Under the pieces are notes generated by a model that was not told the DNA's origin, searched no databases, and worked only from the letters and a program-made list of their open reading frames with translations. Shown here one piece after another: positions 43,130 through 52,555 of a stretch of DNA of 64,000 nt (its first letter is position 1; each line of letters starts with the position of its first letter). Both the position numbers and the translations under genes were made by a program. Source of the DNA: Hyphomicrobiales bacterium (GTDB lineage Bacteria > Pseudomonadota > Alphaproteobacteria > Rhizobiales > Rhizobiaceae); assembly GCA_900473185.1 (NCBI GenBank), contig UCKU01000009.1:124001-188000 (forward strand). The letters are read 5' to 3'.

Positions 43130-44140
43130 TCAATCCCCCTCATCCTCATAGCCCACCAGATGCAGCGGCTTGGCCTTGATGCCCTGCAGCTCGCACCAGC
43201 GGACCAGCGCCTCCTCGCGGCCATGAGTAACCCAGACTTCCTGCGGGGCAAGTTCGGTGATCGTCTCGGTCAGTTCCGGCCAATCGCAATGGTCTGATAT
43301 GACGAGCGGCAATTCAACGCCGAGCTGCTTGGCGCGCTGGCGCACCATCATCCAGCCGGAGGCGAAGGACGGCAGCGGATCGTTGAAGCGGCGGGCCCAG
43401 CGGTCAGAAAAAGCGGAGGACGGGCCGACGACGACGGCGCCCTTGAAGATGGACTTGTCGCGGCTTTCGATCGTGGCCGGCAGCAGTTCGCCGAGATCGA
43501 TGCCCTGGCTGACATAATAATCGCAGAGACGTTCCATGGCGCCGTGAATATAGATGGGTTCGCCGTAACCGGCGTCGCGCAGCAGGCGGATAACGCGTTG
43601 TGCCTTGCCGAGTGCATAGGCGCCGACGAGGTGCGTGCGTTCGGGGAACTGGCGCAGCGAGGCGAGAAGCTTGCCGGTCTCGTCGATCGGATCGGGATGG
43701 TGGAAGACCGGCAGGCCAAAGGTCGCCTCGGTGATGAAGACATCGCAGGGCACCGGCACATAGGCTTCGCAGGTCGGGTCGGGGCGGCGCTTGTAATCGC
43801 CCGATACGACGATGCGTGTGCCGTTCTTCTCGATGGCAATCTGAGCCGAACCGAGCACATGGCCGGCGGGATGGAAGCTCACCTTCACGCCGTTGACGAC
43901 GAGTTCCTCGCCGAAAGCGACCGGCTGTTCGCTGGCTGAGAAGCCGTCGCCGTAGCGGATGCGCATGATGTCGAGCGTCTGGCGGGTGGCGAGCACATTC
44001 ACGTGGCCTGGACGCGCGTGATCTGAATGGCCGTGGGTGATGAGTGCCCGCTCCACCGGCCGCACCGGATCGACATAGAAGCCACCTTCCGGGCAATAGA
44101 GCCCCTCGGGGGCGGGATAAAGCAGCGCGTCTGGTCTCAT
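43130..44140 (-). CDS. Ligase-associated metallo-beta-lactamase-fold exonuclease
   Basis: A 336-residue beta-lactamase-fold nuclease related to mRNA 3'-end processing factors (TIGR04122, DNA ligase-associated). The metal motif HGHSDH is at residues 36-41 (ERALITHGHSDHARPGHV). Other marks are FHPAGHVLGSAQIAI, RIVVSGDYKRRPDPTCEAY, VISDHCDWPELTETI and VWVTHGREEALVRW. It precedes the DNA ligase gene by three bases, so the two are cotranscribed and probably act together in DNA repair. I chose ATG 44140 (MRPDALLYPAPEGLYCPEGG), which matches family starts; no good ribosome site is seen. Confidence 0.92.
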   Translation of the reverse strand: MRPDALLYPAPEGLYCPEGGFYVDPVRPVERALITHGHSDHARPGHVNVLATRQTLDIMRIRYGDGFSASEQPVAFGEELVVNGVKVSFHPAGHVLGSAQIAIEKNGTRIVVSGDYKRRPDPTCEAYVPVPCDVFITEATFGLPVFHHPDPIDETGKLLASLRQFPERTHLVGAYALGKAQRVIRLLRDAGYGEPIYIHGAMERLCDYYVSQGIDLGELLPATIESRDKSIFKGAVVVGPSSAFSDRWARRFNDPLPSFASGWMMVRQRAKQLGVELPLVISDHCDWPELTETITELAPQEVWVTHGREEALVRWCELQGIKAKPLHLVGYEDEGD

Positions 44141-44298
44141 GACAGCAAAGATAGTGGGAAATGTGTTTTGCGCCAGAGGGATACACAGCGCCAAATTTAG
44201 CAGTGAAGGCGGGTCATGTGGGCCCCCCGTCCATTGCATCCGCCCACAAGCCTCGTTAGCTTCGCCCGCGCTGCAGCAGGGAAGCAAATGAGAAGCGT

Positions 44299-44895
44299 AT
44301 GAGGACTATTTTCGGATATGCATTGGCGGCGCTCGGGCTGATGCTGCCTGCCGCGGCCTCGGCAACCGACTGGCGGCCGAGTGAGGAAGTGAAGGCTTAC
44401 GCAATCACCGGCCGTACTGGCATGGAACTTTACCGATCCATCGGCGAACGGGGGCCGCAGGTCGGGCCAGGACGGGTGATCGCGCATACGACTTTCAAGC
44501 TGACCTGGACGCGCAAATATGAACAGCAGGGCAGTGCCTGCACGCTGACTTTCGCAAAGCCGAAGCTCATCATCATCTACACGCTGCCGAAAGCGCCGAG
44601 CGACCTGCCGGCGGCAACCAAGGCAAGCTGGGACAGCTTCATCGCCGGTGTACGCACCCATGAGCGCTGGCATGGCGAGACGATCATCGAGATGGTCAAG
44701 GAGATCGAGACGCTGAGCAATGGCTTCTCCGTGCCCGATGACCCTGGCTGCAAGAAGATCAGGCCTGAACTGACGGTGCGGCTCGGCGAGCTCTCCAACA
44801 AGCAGCGCCAGCGCGGCCGGGATTTCGACCGCGTGGAAATGAGCGAGGGCGGCAACATCCAGCAGCTCATCCTGAAGCTGGTGAACGGTCCCTAA
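44299..44895 (+). CDS. DUF922 secreted putative zinc protease
   Basis: A 198-residue secreted protein. The signal peptide is YALAALGLMLPAAASA. The family DUF922 carries a protease-like HExxH, here HERWH at residues 121-125 in GVRTHERWHGETIIEMVKEI. Two cysteines (GSACTLTF, DDPGCKKI) may pair. Proteolysis is predicted from the motif only. It is divergent from the exonuclease-ligase operon and convergent with a DLH-type hydrolase gene five bases away. Confidence 0.85.
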   Translation: MRTIFGYALAALGLMLPAAASATDWRPSEEVKAYAITGRTGMELYRSIGERGPQVGPGRVIAHTTFKLTWTRKYEQQGSACTLTFAKPKLIIIYTLPKAPSDLPAATKASWDSFIAGVRTHERWHGETIIEMVKEIETLSNGFSVPDDPGCKKIRPELTVRLGELSNKQRQRGRDFDRVEMSEGGNIQQLILKLVNGP

Positions 44896-44900
44896 CCGGT

Positions 44901-45467
44901 TCAGAGCACGGCGAGGAAAGCGTCGACGCGGCTCCAGGTGGCCTCTGCCGCCTTTGCATCGTAGTCAGGCAGCGACGGATCGGTATAGAGATGACCGACG
45001 CCGGGATAGAGGAAGACCTCCAGGCCGATATTGGCTCTTGCCGCATGCGCGCGCCACGCGGCCACTTCATCAGCCGGCTCGAAATCGTCAGGATCAGCAA
45101 GATGGACCTGAACGGGAATGCCTTCGCGCGCATTGGCCGGAATTTCGGCGATGCTGTGCAGCAGAAGCATGCCCGATGTCTGCGGACGGCTTGGCCAGAG
45201 GCTTGCGGCAATGCCCGCCCCCATCGAGAAGCCGCCGAGCACGGCCCATGCCGGCAGGTCGGCGATCGCCTTTTCGGCCCGCTTGCAAAGTTCGGCCCAG
45301 CCGATCTCGTTGCGGATGGCAAAGCCTTCCTCGATCGTCTGCCCTACTCTGCCCTCGTAGAGATCGGGTGTCACGACCTGATGGCCGGCTGCGCGCAGAC
45401 GCTCCGCAGCATCCCGTTCAAGGGACCGAAATCCGTAGACCGAATGAAAAAGTACAATCGCGGCCAT
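44901..45467 (-). CDS. Dienelactone hydrolase-family protein with Ser nucleophile
   Basis: A 188-residue alpha/beta hydrolase. It opens AAIVLFHSVYGFRSLERDAA, has the elbow AVLGGFSMGAGIAASLW with S81, the acidic loop VQVHLADPDDFEP and the histidine region VFLYPGVGHLYTDPSLPDYD. Classical dienelactone hydrolases use Cys at the elbow; Ser here suggests ordinary esterase chemistry. The ATG at 45467 is preceded by AGGAG; 31 more residues are open upstream but not family-like. Substrate unknown. Confidence 0.85.
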   Translation of the reverse strand: MAAIVLFHSVYGFRSLERDAAERLRAAGHQVVTPDLYEGRVGQTIEEGFAIRNEIGWAELCKRAEKAIADLPAWAVLGGFSMGAGIAASLWPSRPQTSGMLLLHSIAEIPANAREGIPVQVHLADPDDFEPADEVAAWRAHAARANIGLEVFLYPGVGHLYTDPSLPDYDAKAAEATWSRVDAFLAVL

Positions 45468-45603
45468 CTCTATCTCCTGTTTTGCGAGGTCGACATAGGG
45501 TTTCTGCAACGTGAAGGCGAGATTTAACCCATAAAAGCCCCAAATGAGCCAAAGAACCACCGGAATCGCTTTCTAGCCATTTGCCGAGGCACGACCGGAG
45601 GGG

Positions 45604-46578
45604 ATGATGGGACGGAAGCTCACATATGCAGGCGTGGCGGTTCTCGCCACTGCCACCGCAATTTATCTCAACAATACCAGCTTTTTAGCCGAACATCGGG
45701 CGGGCAAACCTCTGCTTCTGGCGCATCGCGGCATCGCCCAGCGTTTCGACGAGACGGATCTGAAGAACGATACCTGCACGGCCACGCGCATGCTGCCGCC
45801 GAAGCATGATTTTCTGGAGAATACGATCCGCTCCATGCAGGCGGGCTTCGACGCCGGTGCCGACGTAGTGGAGATCGATGTGCACCCAACGACCGACGGG
45901 CAGTTCGCTGTCTTCCACGACTGGACGCTCGATTGCCGCACGAACGGGCATGGTGTCACGCGCCAACACTCCATGGCCGAGATGAAGACACTCGACATCG
46001 GTTATGGCTACACGGCCGACGGCGGCAAGAGTTTCCCCTTCCGCGGCAAAGGCATCGGTCAGATGCCGACCCTTGACGAGGTTCTCTCCACCTTCCCGGA
46101 CAAACATCTGCTCATCAACGTCAAAAGCCGCGACCCCTCGGAGGGCGAAAAGCTCGCGGCCGTGCTGAACGGCCTGCCGGCCGAACGGCGCGCGAAGATC
46201 ATCGTCTATGGCGGCAACGAGCCGATCGACCGGCTCCGGCAGCTGGCGCCCGATATCCGCACGGCTTCGCGTGCCAGCCTGATGGGCTGCCTCACCGGCT
46301 ATATCGGCTACGGTTGGACGGGCATTCTGCCTGACGATTGCAAGAATGTGATGATGCTGGTTCCGATCAACTACGCGCCCTGGCTTTGGGGCTGGCCGGA
46401 CAGGTTCCTCAACCGCATGCAGGACGCAAATACGCAGGTCTTCGTCATCGGCCCCTATCATGGCGGCGGCTTCTCGACCGGTATCGACAATACCGAACGC
46501 TTCACGCAACTGCCCGCCAATTATTCCGGCGGCATATGGACGAACGAGATCGAGACGATCGCCGACATGGTGAAGTGA
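45604..46578 (+). CDS. Glycerophosphodiester phosphodiesterase
   Basis: A 324-residue enzyme that cleaves glycerophosphodiesters to glycerol 3-phosphate and an alcohol. The catalytic segments are LLLAHRGIAQRFDETDL (HRG), FLENTIRSMQAGFDAGADVV, EIDVHPTTDGQFAVFHDWTL and INVKSRDPSEGEKLAAVL. A hydrophobic N-terminal stretch (YAGVAVLATATAIYL) is a signal anchor, so it acts outside the cytoplasm. The insert KNDTCTATRMLPPKHDFLEN is longer than in GlpQ. It may recycle phospholipid head groups, but no glycerophosphate transporter is near. Confidence 0.9.
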   Translation: MMGRKLTYAGVAVLATATAIYLNNTSFLAEHRAGKPLLLAHRGIAQRFDETDLKNDTCTATRMLPPKHDFLENTIRSMQAGFDAGADVVEIDVHPTTDGQFAVFHDWTLDCRTNGHGVTRQHSMAEMKTLDIGYGYTADGGKSFPFRGKGIGQMPTLDEVLSTFPDKHLLINVKSRDPSEGEKLAAVLNGLPAERRAKIIVYGGNEPIDRLRQLAPDIRTASRASLMGCLTGYIGYGWTGILPDDCKNVMMLVPINYAPWLWGWPDRFLNRMQDANTQVFVIGPYHGGGFSTGIDNTERFTQLPANYSGGIWTNEIETIADMVK

Positions 46579-48876
46579 TCAGGCGCCTCGCGCCAGCAGC
46601 ATGACGACGATCTCTTCCGGTGCGACAGGCCTGGAGAAGCGATAGCCCTGCGCCTCCTCGCATCTGACATGGCGCAGGAATTCCAGCTGCGCGTCGGTTT
46701 CCACGCCTTCGGCGAGCACCGAGAGCTTCAAGGTCTGGGCGAGCGAAATAACGGCCGACGCGATGGCGACGGCGGTCTTATCGGCAGGCAGAGCCTCGAC
46801 CAGCGAGCGGTCCATCTTCAATCGGTCGAAGGGAAAGGTCTTCAACGCGGCAAGCGAGGAATAGCCGGAGCCGAAATCATCGATCGACAGGCGCACGCCG
46901 AGGGCACGCAGCGACAGCATCATGGAGAGCGCGCGGGCAGCATCCTGCATGATGACGCTCTCGGTCACCTCCAGCTCCAGCCAGTGCGCATCCAGCCGGT
47001 GGCGGTCAATCGCTTCAGCGACGTGGGAGGCGAAATCCGGATCGGCAAACTGCTTGGGCGAGACATTGACGGCAATGGTCAGCGGCGTCAGGCCCATATC
47101 CTGCCAGGCGCGAGCCTGACGACAGGCCTCGTTCAGCACCCAGAGGCCGAGCGGCACGATGAGACCGGTTTCTTCGGCAAGCGGAATGAAATTGACGGGC
47201 GGTATCACACCCTTCGCCGGATGGTTCCAGCGCACCAGAGCTTCGAGGCCGGTGATACGGCCGGTCGCGACATCAACCTGCGGCTGGTAGAGCAGGAAAA
47301 GCTGGTTGGCGACGATCGCCTGGCGCAGCTCTTCCTGCTCGCTGAGCGGCAGGTCGACGGAATTGCTGACGACGCCGTCGTGATACTGCAGCGTGTTCCG
47401 GCCGAGCTGTTTGGCACGGTACATGGCGCGGTCGGCATTGGTGAGCAATTCCTCCGGTGTTGCGCCATCCCATGGGAAGGCGGCGATGCCGATGCTGGAC
47501 GTGACAGCTATTTCTCCTGCCTCGGAGCGTACAGGCTTGGAAATCGCCTTCTGCAGCTCCCGCAGGCGCCGCATGATGCCGGCATCGTGGCTGGACTGGT
47601 GAACGAGCACGACGAGAAATTCATCGCCGCCGAGCCGCACGACCATATCGGAGGCGCGCACGCAGTTCGCCATGCGGGCAGCGGTCTCCTTGAGCACCTC
47701 GTCGCCGGCGGTGTGGCCGCTCGTGTCGTTGATCTCCTTGAAATTATCGAGATCGATATAGGCGACGGTGACCTTACGGTTGTTGCGCCGGGCCTGATCG
47801 AGGATCTTCGCCATGCGCTCCTTCAGGAAGGCGCGGTTCGGCAGGCCCGTAAGATCGTCGTGATGGGCCATGAAATGGATGCGGTCATCGACGCGCTTAC
47901 GCTCGATGGCAATGCCGGCGATATGGGTGGCGAGCGCCACCAGCGTCATCTCGTGTTCAGTCGGGCGCCGCGTCTCTTTGGAATAAAGCGCGAAGGTGCC
48001 GAGCACATTCTTCTGCGAGGTGCAGATCGGCGTGGACCAGCAGGAGCGAAAGCCGAACTGGCTGACCATCGCCCGGAAATCCTCCCAGAGCGGATCGGCC
48101 ATGACGTCCTCGACGATGATGGTTTCGCCACGCCAGGCTGCCGTGCCACAAGAGCCCACCTTCGGGCCGATGGCAACGCCGTCGATCATACGGCTGTAGG
48201 CGCCGGGTAAATTGGGAGCCGCGCCGTGGTAGAGCCGTGTGCCCTCGCTGTCGAGCAGTAGTACCGAGCCGAAAATACCGGTCATCTGCCGTTCGATCAT
48301 CAGCACCAGCGCCTCGAGGATCATCGGCAGCGGTTCGTTCCGGGCGATCATTTCCAGAAGGTTCGCCTGGCCGCGATAGAGCTCCTCCTGGCGCTTGCGC
48401 TCGGTAATATCGCGGGACACACCGATAAGGCCGACGACCTCGCCGCGATCGTTGCGCAGCGGTATCTTGGAGGTCAGGCGACACATGGTGCCGCCATCCG
48501 GCAGCGGCACGAGTTCTTCCATGTCGATGCGGGGCTCTCCGCCCGACATAATCTCCTGCTCGACATCGAAATACCGGCGGGCCGTCTCAAAATCGAACAG
48601 GTCGAAGTCACGCTTGCCGGCGATCTCGGCAGCGTTCTCCAGCCCGTGGCTGCGCGCCATGACAGCATTGGCGAAGACGAAGCGGCCGTCGCGGTCCTTG
48701 ACGTAAAGAAAATCGGGAAGCTCGTGGACGATCGCCTTGAGGCGGAGGTTCTCTATGCCTTCGGAAAGATGATGGGCAGTCGCAGCCATCATTGCCTCTG
48801 TGGCAGCGATGATACGCTGTGTCTCGGTATTGAAGTTATCACCAGATTCCCAACGTCGGACACCCATTCCATTCAT
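46579..48876 (-). CDS. PAS-GAF-GGDEF-EAL cyclic di-GMP signalling protein
   Basis: A 765-residue cytoplasmic protein. Domain order: PAS (about 50-165; VHELPDFLYVKDRDGRFVFA, VGLIGVSRDITERKR), GAF (about 180-330; IGPKVGSCGTAAWRGETIIV), GGDEF (about 335-500; intact GGDEF at 416-420 in VVRLGGDEFLVVLV), EAL (about 510-760; EAL at 545-547 in ITGLEALVRWNHP, IDDFGSGYSSLAALK, SVLAEGVETDAQ). Both signature motifs are canonical, so it may make and break cyclic di-GMP. The start is ATG 48876, with GGGAGAG upstream. Confidence 0.95.
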   Translation of the reverse strand: MNGMGVRRWESGDNFNTETQRIIAATEAMMAATAHHLSEGIENLRLKAIVHELPDFLYVKDRDGRFVFANAVMARSHGLENAAEIAGKRDFDLFDFETARRYFDVEQEIMSGGEPRIDMEELVPLPDGGTMCRLTSKIPLRNDRGEVVGLIGVSRDITERKRQEELYRGQANLLEMIARNEPLPMILEALVLMIERQMTGIFGSVLLLDSEGTRLYHGAAPNLPGAYSRMIDGVAIGPKVGSCGTAAWRGETIIVEDVMADPLWEDFRAMVSQFGFRSCWSTPICTSQKNVLGTFALYSKETRRPTEHEMTLVALATHIAGIAIERKRVDDRIHFMAHHDDLTGLPNRAFLKERMAKILDQARRNNRKVTVAYIDLDNFKEINDTSGHTAGDEVLKETAARMANCVRASDMVVRLGGDEFLVVLVHQSSHDAGIMRRLRELQKAISKPVRSEAGEIAVTSSIGIAAFPWDGATPEELLTNADRAMYRAKQLGRNTLQYHDGVVSNSVDLPLSEQEELRQAIVANQLFLLYQPQVDVATGRITGLEALVRWNHPAKGVIPPVNFIPLAEETGLIVPLGLWVLNEACRQARAWQDMGLTPLTIAVNVSPKQFADPDFASHVAEAIDRHRLDAHWLELEVTESVIMQDAARALSMMLSLRALGVRLSIDDFGSGYSSLAALKTFPFDRLKMDRSLVEALPADKTAVAIASAVISLAQTLKLSVLAEGVETDAQLEFLRHVRCEEAQGYRFSRPVAPEEIVVMLLARGA

Positions 48877-49101
48877 GACGCTGTTCTCTCCCGGTAACCG
48901 CAGGCTTATCCACAATAGTCATAATTGAAACCGCTTTCTAAAATAGCGAGCATTTCCTTCGGGGTGTTTAAATGGAAAGGTGAACAAGACGACAATATTA
49001 GAGAGGTTGCGTTTGCTACTCGACCGATGGTTATTCTTTTTCTACGGATATGTATCAAAAAGAAACATTTCTGCTGGCATGAATCCTGCGTCGGCAAAGC
49101 T

Positions 49102-50484
49102 ATGAAGAAGGATTTCAGCAAAGTCTCCCGGCGGGATATACTTGGCGTGCTGGCGGCCTCCGCAGCGGCCATGACGGCGCCGCGCGCTTTTGCGGCTCCT
49201 CTCAGTGCGAAGCAGCCCGACCTGCGCGGCCCGATCGATGCGGTGCAGTACCGCGCCATCCCCGAAAGCGGCGACAAGAAGACCCGCAACCTGCAGCAGA
49301 TGATCGAGAAAGCGGCGCGCGAGAACGTGCCGGTCTTTCTGCCGCCTGGCACCTATCGCATCTCCAACCTGACGTTGCCGGACAATACGCGCATATCAGG
49401 CGTGCCCGGTGCGACGCGGATCGTCTATACTGGTGAAGGCCACCTCTTTGCAGCTGACAATGTCGGTCGTATCGAGCTTTCCAACCTCGTCATCGACGGA
49501 TCGAACCGTTGGCTTGCGGACTATGCGGGCGCCCTCGTCCAGTTCACCGGCGTCGGTGAGGTGCTGCTCGACAATTGTGAGATCGTCGGCAGCCGCAAGC
49601 ACGCGCTGCAGCTCGAACGCTGCGGCGGGCGGATCGAGCGCAGCAAGATCTCCGGCGCAGGGCAGTCCGGCATCTATGCGGTGGAATCTGTGGGGCTTTC
49701 GATATCAGGCAATACGGTCTCCGATTGCGGCAATGGCGGCATTCTGGTGCATCGCTGGAAGAAGGCCGAGGACGGCACGATCGTTTCCGACAACCGTGTT
49801 TTCAATATCCGTGCGAATGACGGCGGCACCGGCGAAAACGGCAACGGTATCAATATCTTCCGCGCCGATGGCGTGACGGTGACTGATAACCAGATCTCCG
49901 ACTGCGCCTTTACCGCGGTTCGTGCCAATTCCGGCTCAAACATCCTGATCAGCAACAACCAGTGCCGCCGCTCGGGCGAGACGGCCATCTATGTGGAGTT
50001 CGAATTCGTCGGCGCGGTTGTTTCCGGCAATGTGATCGACGGTGCCGCAAACGGCATATCGATTGCCAATTTCGACCAGGGCGGCCGGCTGGCAAGTGTG
50101 ACGGGCAACGTCATCCGCAACCTGACCCTCAAAGGGCCTTACAAACACGAGGTCGGCTTCGGCATCGGTATTGCGGCGGAGGCGGATACGCTGGTGTCCG
50201 GCAATGTCATCGAGGATGCGCCGCGCTGGGGGCTGCAGATCGGCTGGGGGCCTTATCTGCGCAATGTCGTCGTCAACGGCAATATTGTGCGCAAGTCCCC
50301 GGTCGGCTGCGCAGTCTCGGTAGCCGAAGGCGCCGGTTCGGCTGTCATCGCCGACAATATCTTCCAGGAGATGGGCAAAGGCGCGGTGCTGGGCTTTGAA
50401 TGGGAGAAGCAGGTTTCGGATGAGCTTGCCGACGGAAGCTCACGCTACGGCCAGTTGACCGTCGAGCGGAACCGGATTTCCTGA
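49102..50484 (+). CDS. Tat-exported right-handed beta-helix repeat protein (TIGR03808 type)
   Basis: A 460-residue protein with a twin-arginine signal (KVSRRDILGVLAASAAAMTA, cleaved after AFA). The mature part is a parallel beta-helix: NLQQMIEKAARENVPVFLPP, GTYRISNLTLPDNTRISGVP, then many repeats such as GISGNTVSDCGNGGIL, VTVTDNQISDC and ILISNNQCRRSG. Pectate-lyase-like folds often bind or cleave polysaccharides, but no catalytic set is obvious, and the family has no known role. I chose ATG 49102 at the signal; upstream open frame lacks features. The 225-base gap before it is AT-rich. Confidence 0.9.
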   Translation: MKKDFSKVSRRDILGVLAASAAAMTAPRAFAAPLSAKQPDLRGPIDAVQYRAIPESGDKKTRNLQQMIEKAARENVPVFLPPGTYRISNLTLPDNTRISGVPGATRIVYTGEGHLFAADNVGRIELSNLVIDGSNRWLADYAGALVQFTGVGEVLLDNCEIVGSRKHALQLERCGGRIERSKISGAGQSGIYAVESVGLSISGNTVSDCGNGGILVHRWKKAEDGTIVSDNRVFNIRANDGGTGENGNGINIFRADGVTVTDNQISDCAFTAVRANSGSNILISNNQCRRSGETAIYVEFEFVGAVVSGNVIDGAANGISIANFDQGGRLASVTGNVIRNLTLKGPYKHEVGFGIGIAAEADTLVSGNVIEDAPRWGLQIGWGPYLRNVVVNGNIVRKSPVGCAVSVAEGAGSAVIADNIFQEMGKGAVLGFEWEKQVSDELADGSSRYGQLTVERNRIS

Positions 50485-50579
50485 GCGCTATCAAAAGCTT
50501 TCATCGAGATATCATCCGCGGATGCTTTCTTCACGGTCGCGCTGGCTTTAGGGTCGGTGCAACAGAAGGGGACATTGCC

Positions 50580-51245
50580 ATGCTGACAATCTACGGAGTT
50601 TACCGCTCGCGTTCCGCACGCGTTTACTGGATGGTGGAGGAACTGGGGATCGAATTCCAGTCGGTGCCGGTGCTGCAGGCCGGGCGGCTTGCCAATCCGC
50701 TCTCGCCTGATGCGCCTATTAACACGCTCTCGCCGGAATTCCTTGCGCTCAATCCGATGGCGCTGATCCCAGCCATCAAGGATGGCGAGCTCGTGCTGAA
50801 CGAGTCTCTGGCGATCAACCTGTATCTCGCGCGCAAGTATGGCGGCGAGCTCGGCGGTAAAACCGTCGAGGAAGACGGTTTTATGACCATGTGGACGGTC
50901 TGGGCGGTTTCCGAGCTCGACGGCAACACAGGCAAGATCGTCTCGACCTATGACAACGGCAAGGAAAACACCGAGGCAGGGCGCGCTGTGATCGATGTCG
51001 CCTGCCGTACGATGAGGAAGCCACTTTCGGTTCTCGAAAAGCATCTCGACGGCAAGGACTGGATCGTCGGCGGACGCTTCACGGTCGTCGACCTCAACAT
51101 CGCGGAAGTGCTGCGCTACGCCCAGAGCGAAACTGCGCTCTTCGAGGCACATCCGAACATCGATGCCTGGATCAAGCGCTGCCAGTCGCGCCCGGCCTAT
51201 CTGGAGATGCAGCGCAAGCGCTCGCTGGAGCCGATCGAGGTCTGA
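50580..51245 (+). CDS. Glutathione S-transferase family protein
   Basis: A 221-residue GST. The thioredoxin-like N domain is at about 1-85: MLTIYGVYRSRSARVYWMVE, NPMALIPAIKDGELVLNESL, AINLYLARKYGG. The helical C domain follows with GGRFTVVDLNIAEVLRYAQS (the N-capping/hydrophobic staple region). The active residue is likely a Ser in RSRSARV. Substrate unknown. It is convergent with a GcvA-type LysR gene three bases away. Confidence 0.9.
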   Translation: MLTIYGVYRSRSARVYWMVEELGIEFQSVPVLQAGRLANPLSPDAPINTLSPEFLALNPMALIPAIKDGELVLNESLAINLYLARKYGGELGGKTVEEDGFMTMWTVWAVSELDGNTGKIVSTYDNGKENTEAGRAVIDVACRTMRKPLSVLEKHLDGKDWIVGGRFTVVDLNIAEVLRYAQSETALFEAHPNIDAWIKRCQSRPAYLEMQRKRSLEPIEV

Positions 51246-51248
51246 GGA

Positions 51249-52145
51249 TCAGCCGAAGATCGCGGCCGTGTCAGCCATTTCCTCGCGGATCCAGGCCTTG
51301 AAGTCGCGCACCTTCTTCGGCTCGCGGCTGCCTTCCGCTGTCACAAAATAATAGCCGTCGCCAGTATTGGCGCGGATGCCGAAGGGCGCCACCAGCCGGC
51401 CTTCCTGCAACGAAAAGCCCGCAAGCGTCTGCCAGGCGAGCATCACGCCCTGCCCGGCAATCGCCGCATCGAGGCAAAGCGAGGCATCGTTGAAGCTGTG
51501 ACGTGTGGCAGGCGGAGCGCCTGAAAGCCCCGCTGCCTGCATCCAGACATCCCATGTGAACATTGCATGGGCATCGATGACGGCCGGGAGCTTCAGGATA
51601 TCGGCCGGCTCCTTCAGCTTCGCGGCCATCTCGGGAGAGCAGACGGGAAACACCACCTGCTCCAGGAGATGTTCGACCTTCACGCCCGGCCAATGGCCTT
51701 TGCCAACGCGGATAGCGACATCGATATCGGAGGCGGCCAGATTGACGAGCCTGGTCGTCGCATCGAGGCGCAGGTTGATTTCCGGGTGGCGCTCCATGAA
51801 ACGGTCCAACCGGCAGACTAGCCAGCGGGCGGCGAGAACGGGTGCTACCGAGATGGTCAGGATGCATTCGTCCTTGCGCTGCGCCATCGAGACGGCTTCC
51901 GAAAGACGGAGGAAGCCTTCGTTCAGGGCGGCAAGAACGGGAGCGCCTGCTTCCGTTGCCAGCATGCCCTTCGGCGTGCGTTCGAAGAGCAGCCGACCAA
52001 GCTGGGCTTCGGCCTTGATAACCTGCTGACTGACGGCGCCGACGGAAACGCCAAGTTCATCCGCCGCCGCCTGAAGCGAGCCAAGCCGGCTGACGGCTTC
52101 CAGCGCGCGAAGGCCGTTGAGATGCACGGAATTGAGATTTCTCAT
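51249..52145 (-). CDS. LysR-family regulator (GcvA-like)
   Basis: A 298-residue LysR protein of the GcvA-like group. HTH: LNSVHLNGLRALEAVSRLGS, LQAAADELGVSVGAVSQQVI, KAEAQLGRLLFERTPKGMLA. The LysR substrate domain covers about 95-290 (ILTISVAPVLAARWLVCRLD). A perfect 7-3-7 palindrome lies immediately upstream, so it likely regulates itself and the divergent small gene. Rhizobial relatives often act on GST or efflux genes, but the GST here is downstream and convergent. Confidence 0.92.
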   Translation of the reverse strand: MRNLNSVHLNGLRALEAVSRLGSLQAAADELGVSVGAVSQQVIKAEAQLGRLLFERTPKGMLATEAGAPVLAALNEGFLRLSEAVSMAQRKDECILTISVAPVLAARWLVCRLDRFMERHPEINLRLDATTRLVNLAASDIDVAIRVGKGHWPGVKVEHLLEQVVFPVCSPEMAAKLKEPADILKLPAVIDAHAMFTWDVWMQAAGLSGAPPATRHSFNDASLCLDAAIAGQGVMLAWQTLAGFSLQEGRLVAPFGIRANTGDGYYFVTAEGSREPKKVRDFKAWIREEMADTAAIFG

Positions 52146-52150
52146 ATAGT

Positions 52151-52167
52151 TTTCCTACAGTAGGAAA
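52151..52167. promoter_or_regulatory. LysR operator-like palindrome
   Basis: TTTCCTACAGTAGGAAA is a perfect dyad (7-3-7) that begins six bases before the LysR start. The T-N11-A style and its place suggest the GcvA-like LysR binds here. Confidence 0.7.
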
Positions 52168-52316
52168 CCGGTAATCTCAATTGAAAAGCAGGCGCTCGCC
52201 GCCGATATTGGCATCATAAGACGATAATCTTCACAGCGCAGCAAGATGCAAAGCGCCGGCGCAATCGAAATCCCTTGTGCCGAAAGCTGAGCCGAGCCTC
52301 AGAAAGCGAGAGCAAG

Positions 52317-52511
52317 ATGTCATTGCTGAAGTTTTTCTTAAGCCAATCGGACCCTGCCGCCAGGGTTTCGCAAAGCGAATATGATGGAGATGAAGATGTT
52401 CTCGATCATCCCGACATCGCGTCCATGTCGCAGCGGGAGCTTGCGGACCTGCCTCTGCCGGTACCGGTGCCAAAACGTCCTCTGCAACGACAACTAGAGA
52501 AATGCGCCTGA
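52317..52511 (+). CDS. Small protein with DUF1127-like motif
   Basis: A 64-residue protein starting MSLLKFFLSQSDPAARV. It contains the segment SMSQRELADLPLP, which resembles the LSDRELADIG motif of DUF1127 small proteins, an abundant alphaproteobacterial group tied to RNA and phosphate-related control. The acidic middle (DGDEDVLDHPD) and Pro-rich end are not standard for DUF1127. GAGAG precedes the ATG. It is divergent from LysR. Confidence is moderate because the gene is short. Confidence 0.5.
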   Translation: MSLLKFFLSQSDPAARVSQSEYDGDEDVLDHPDIASMSQRELADLPLPVPVPKRPLQRQLEKCA

Positions 52512-52555
52512 ATATATGATAGGTTTTCCGCCGGGGAAGACTCAGGGCGGATAAC

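Noticed and set aside
48925..49101. A 59-residue N-terminal extension of the Tat repeat protein
   Set aside because: The extension has no family features and would hide the twin-arginine signal, which must be near the start; the ATG at 49102 is used instead.
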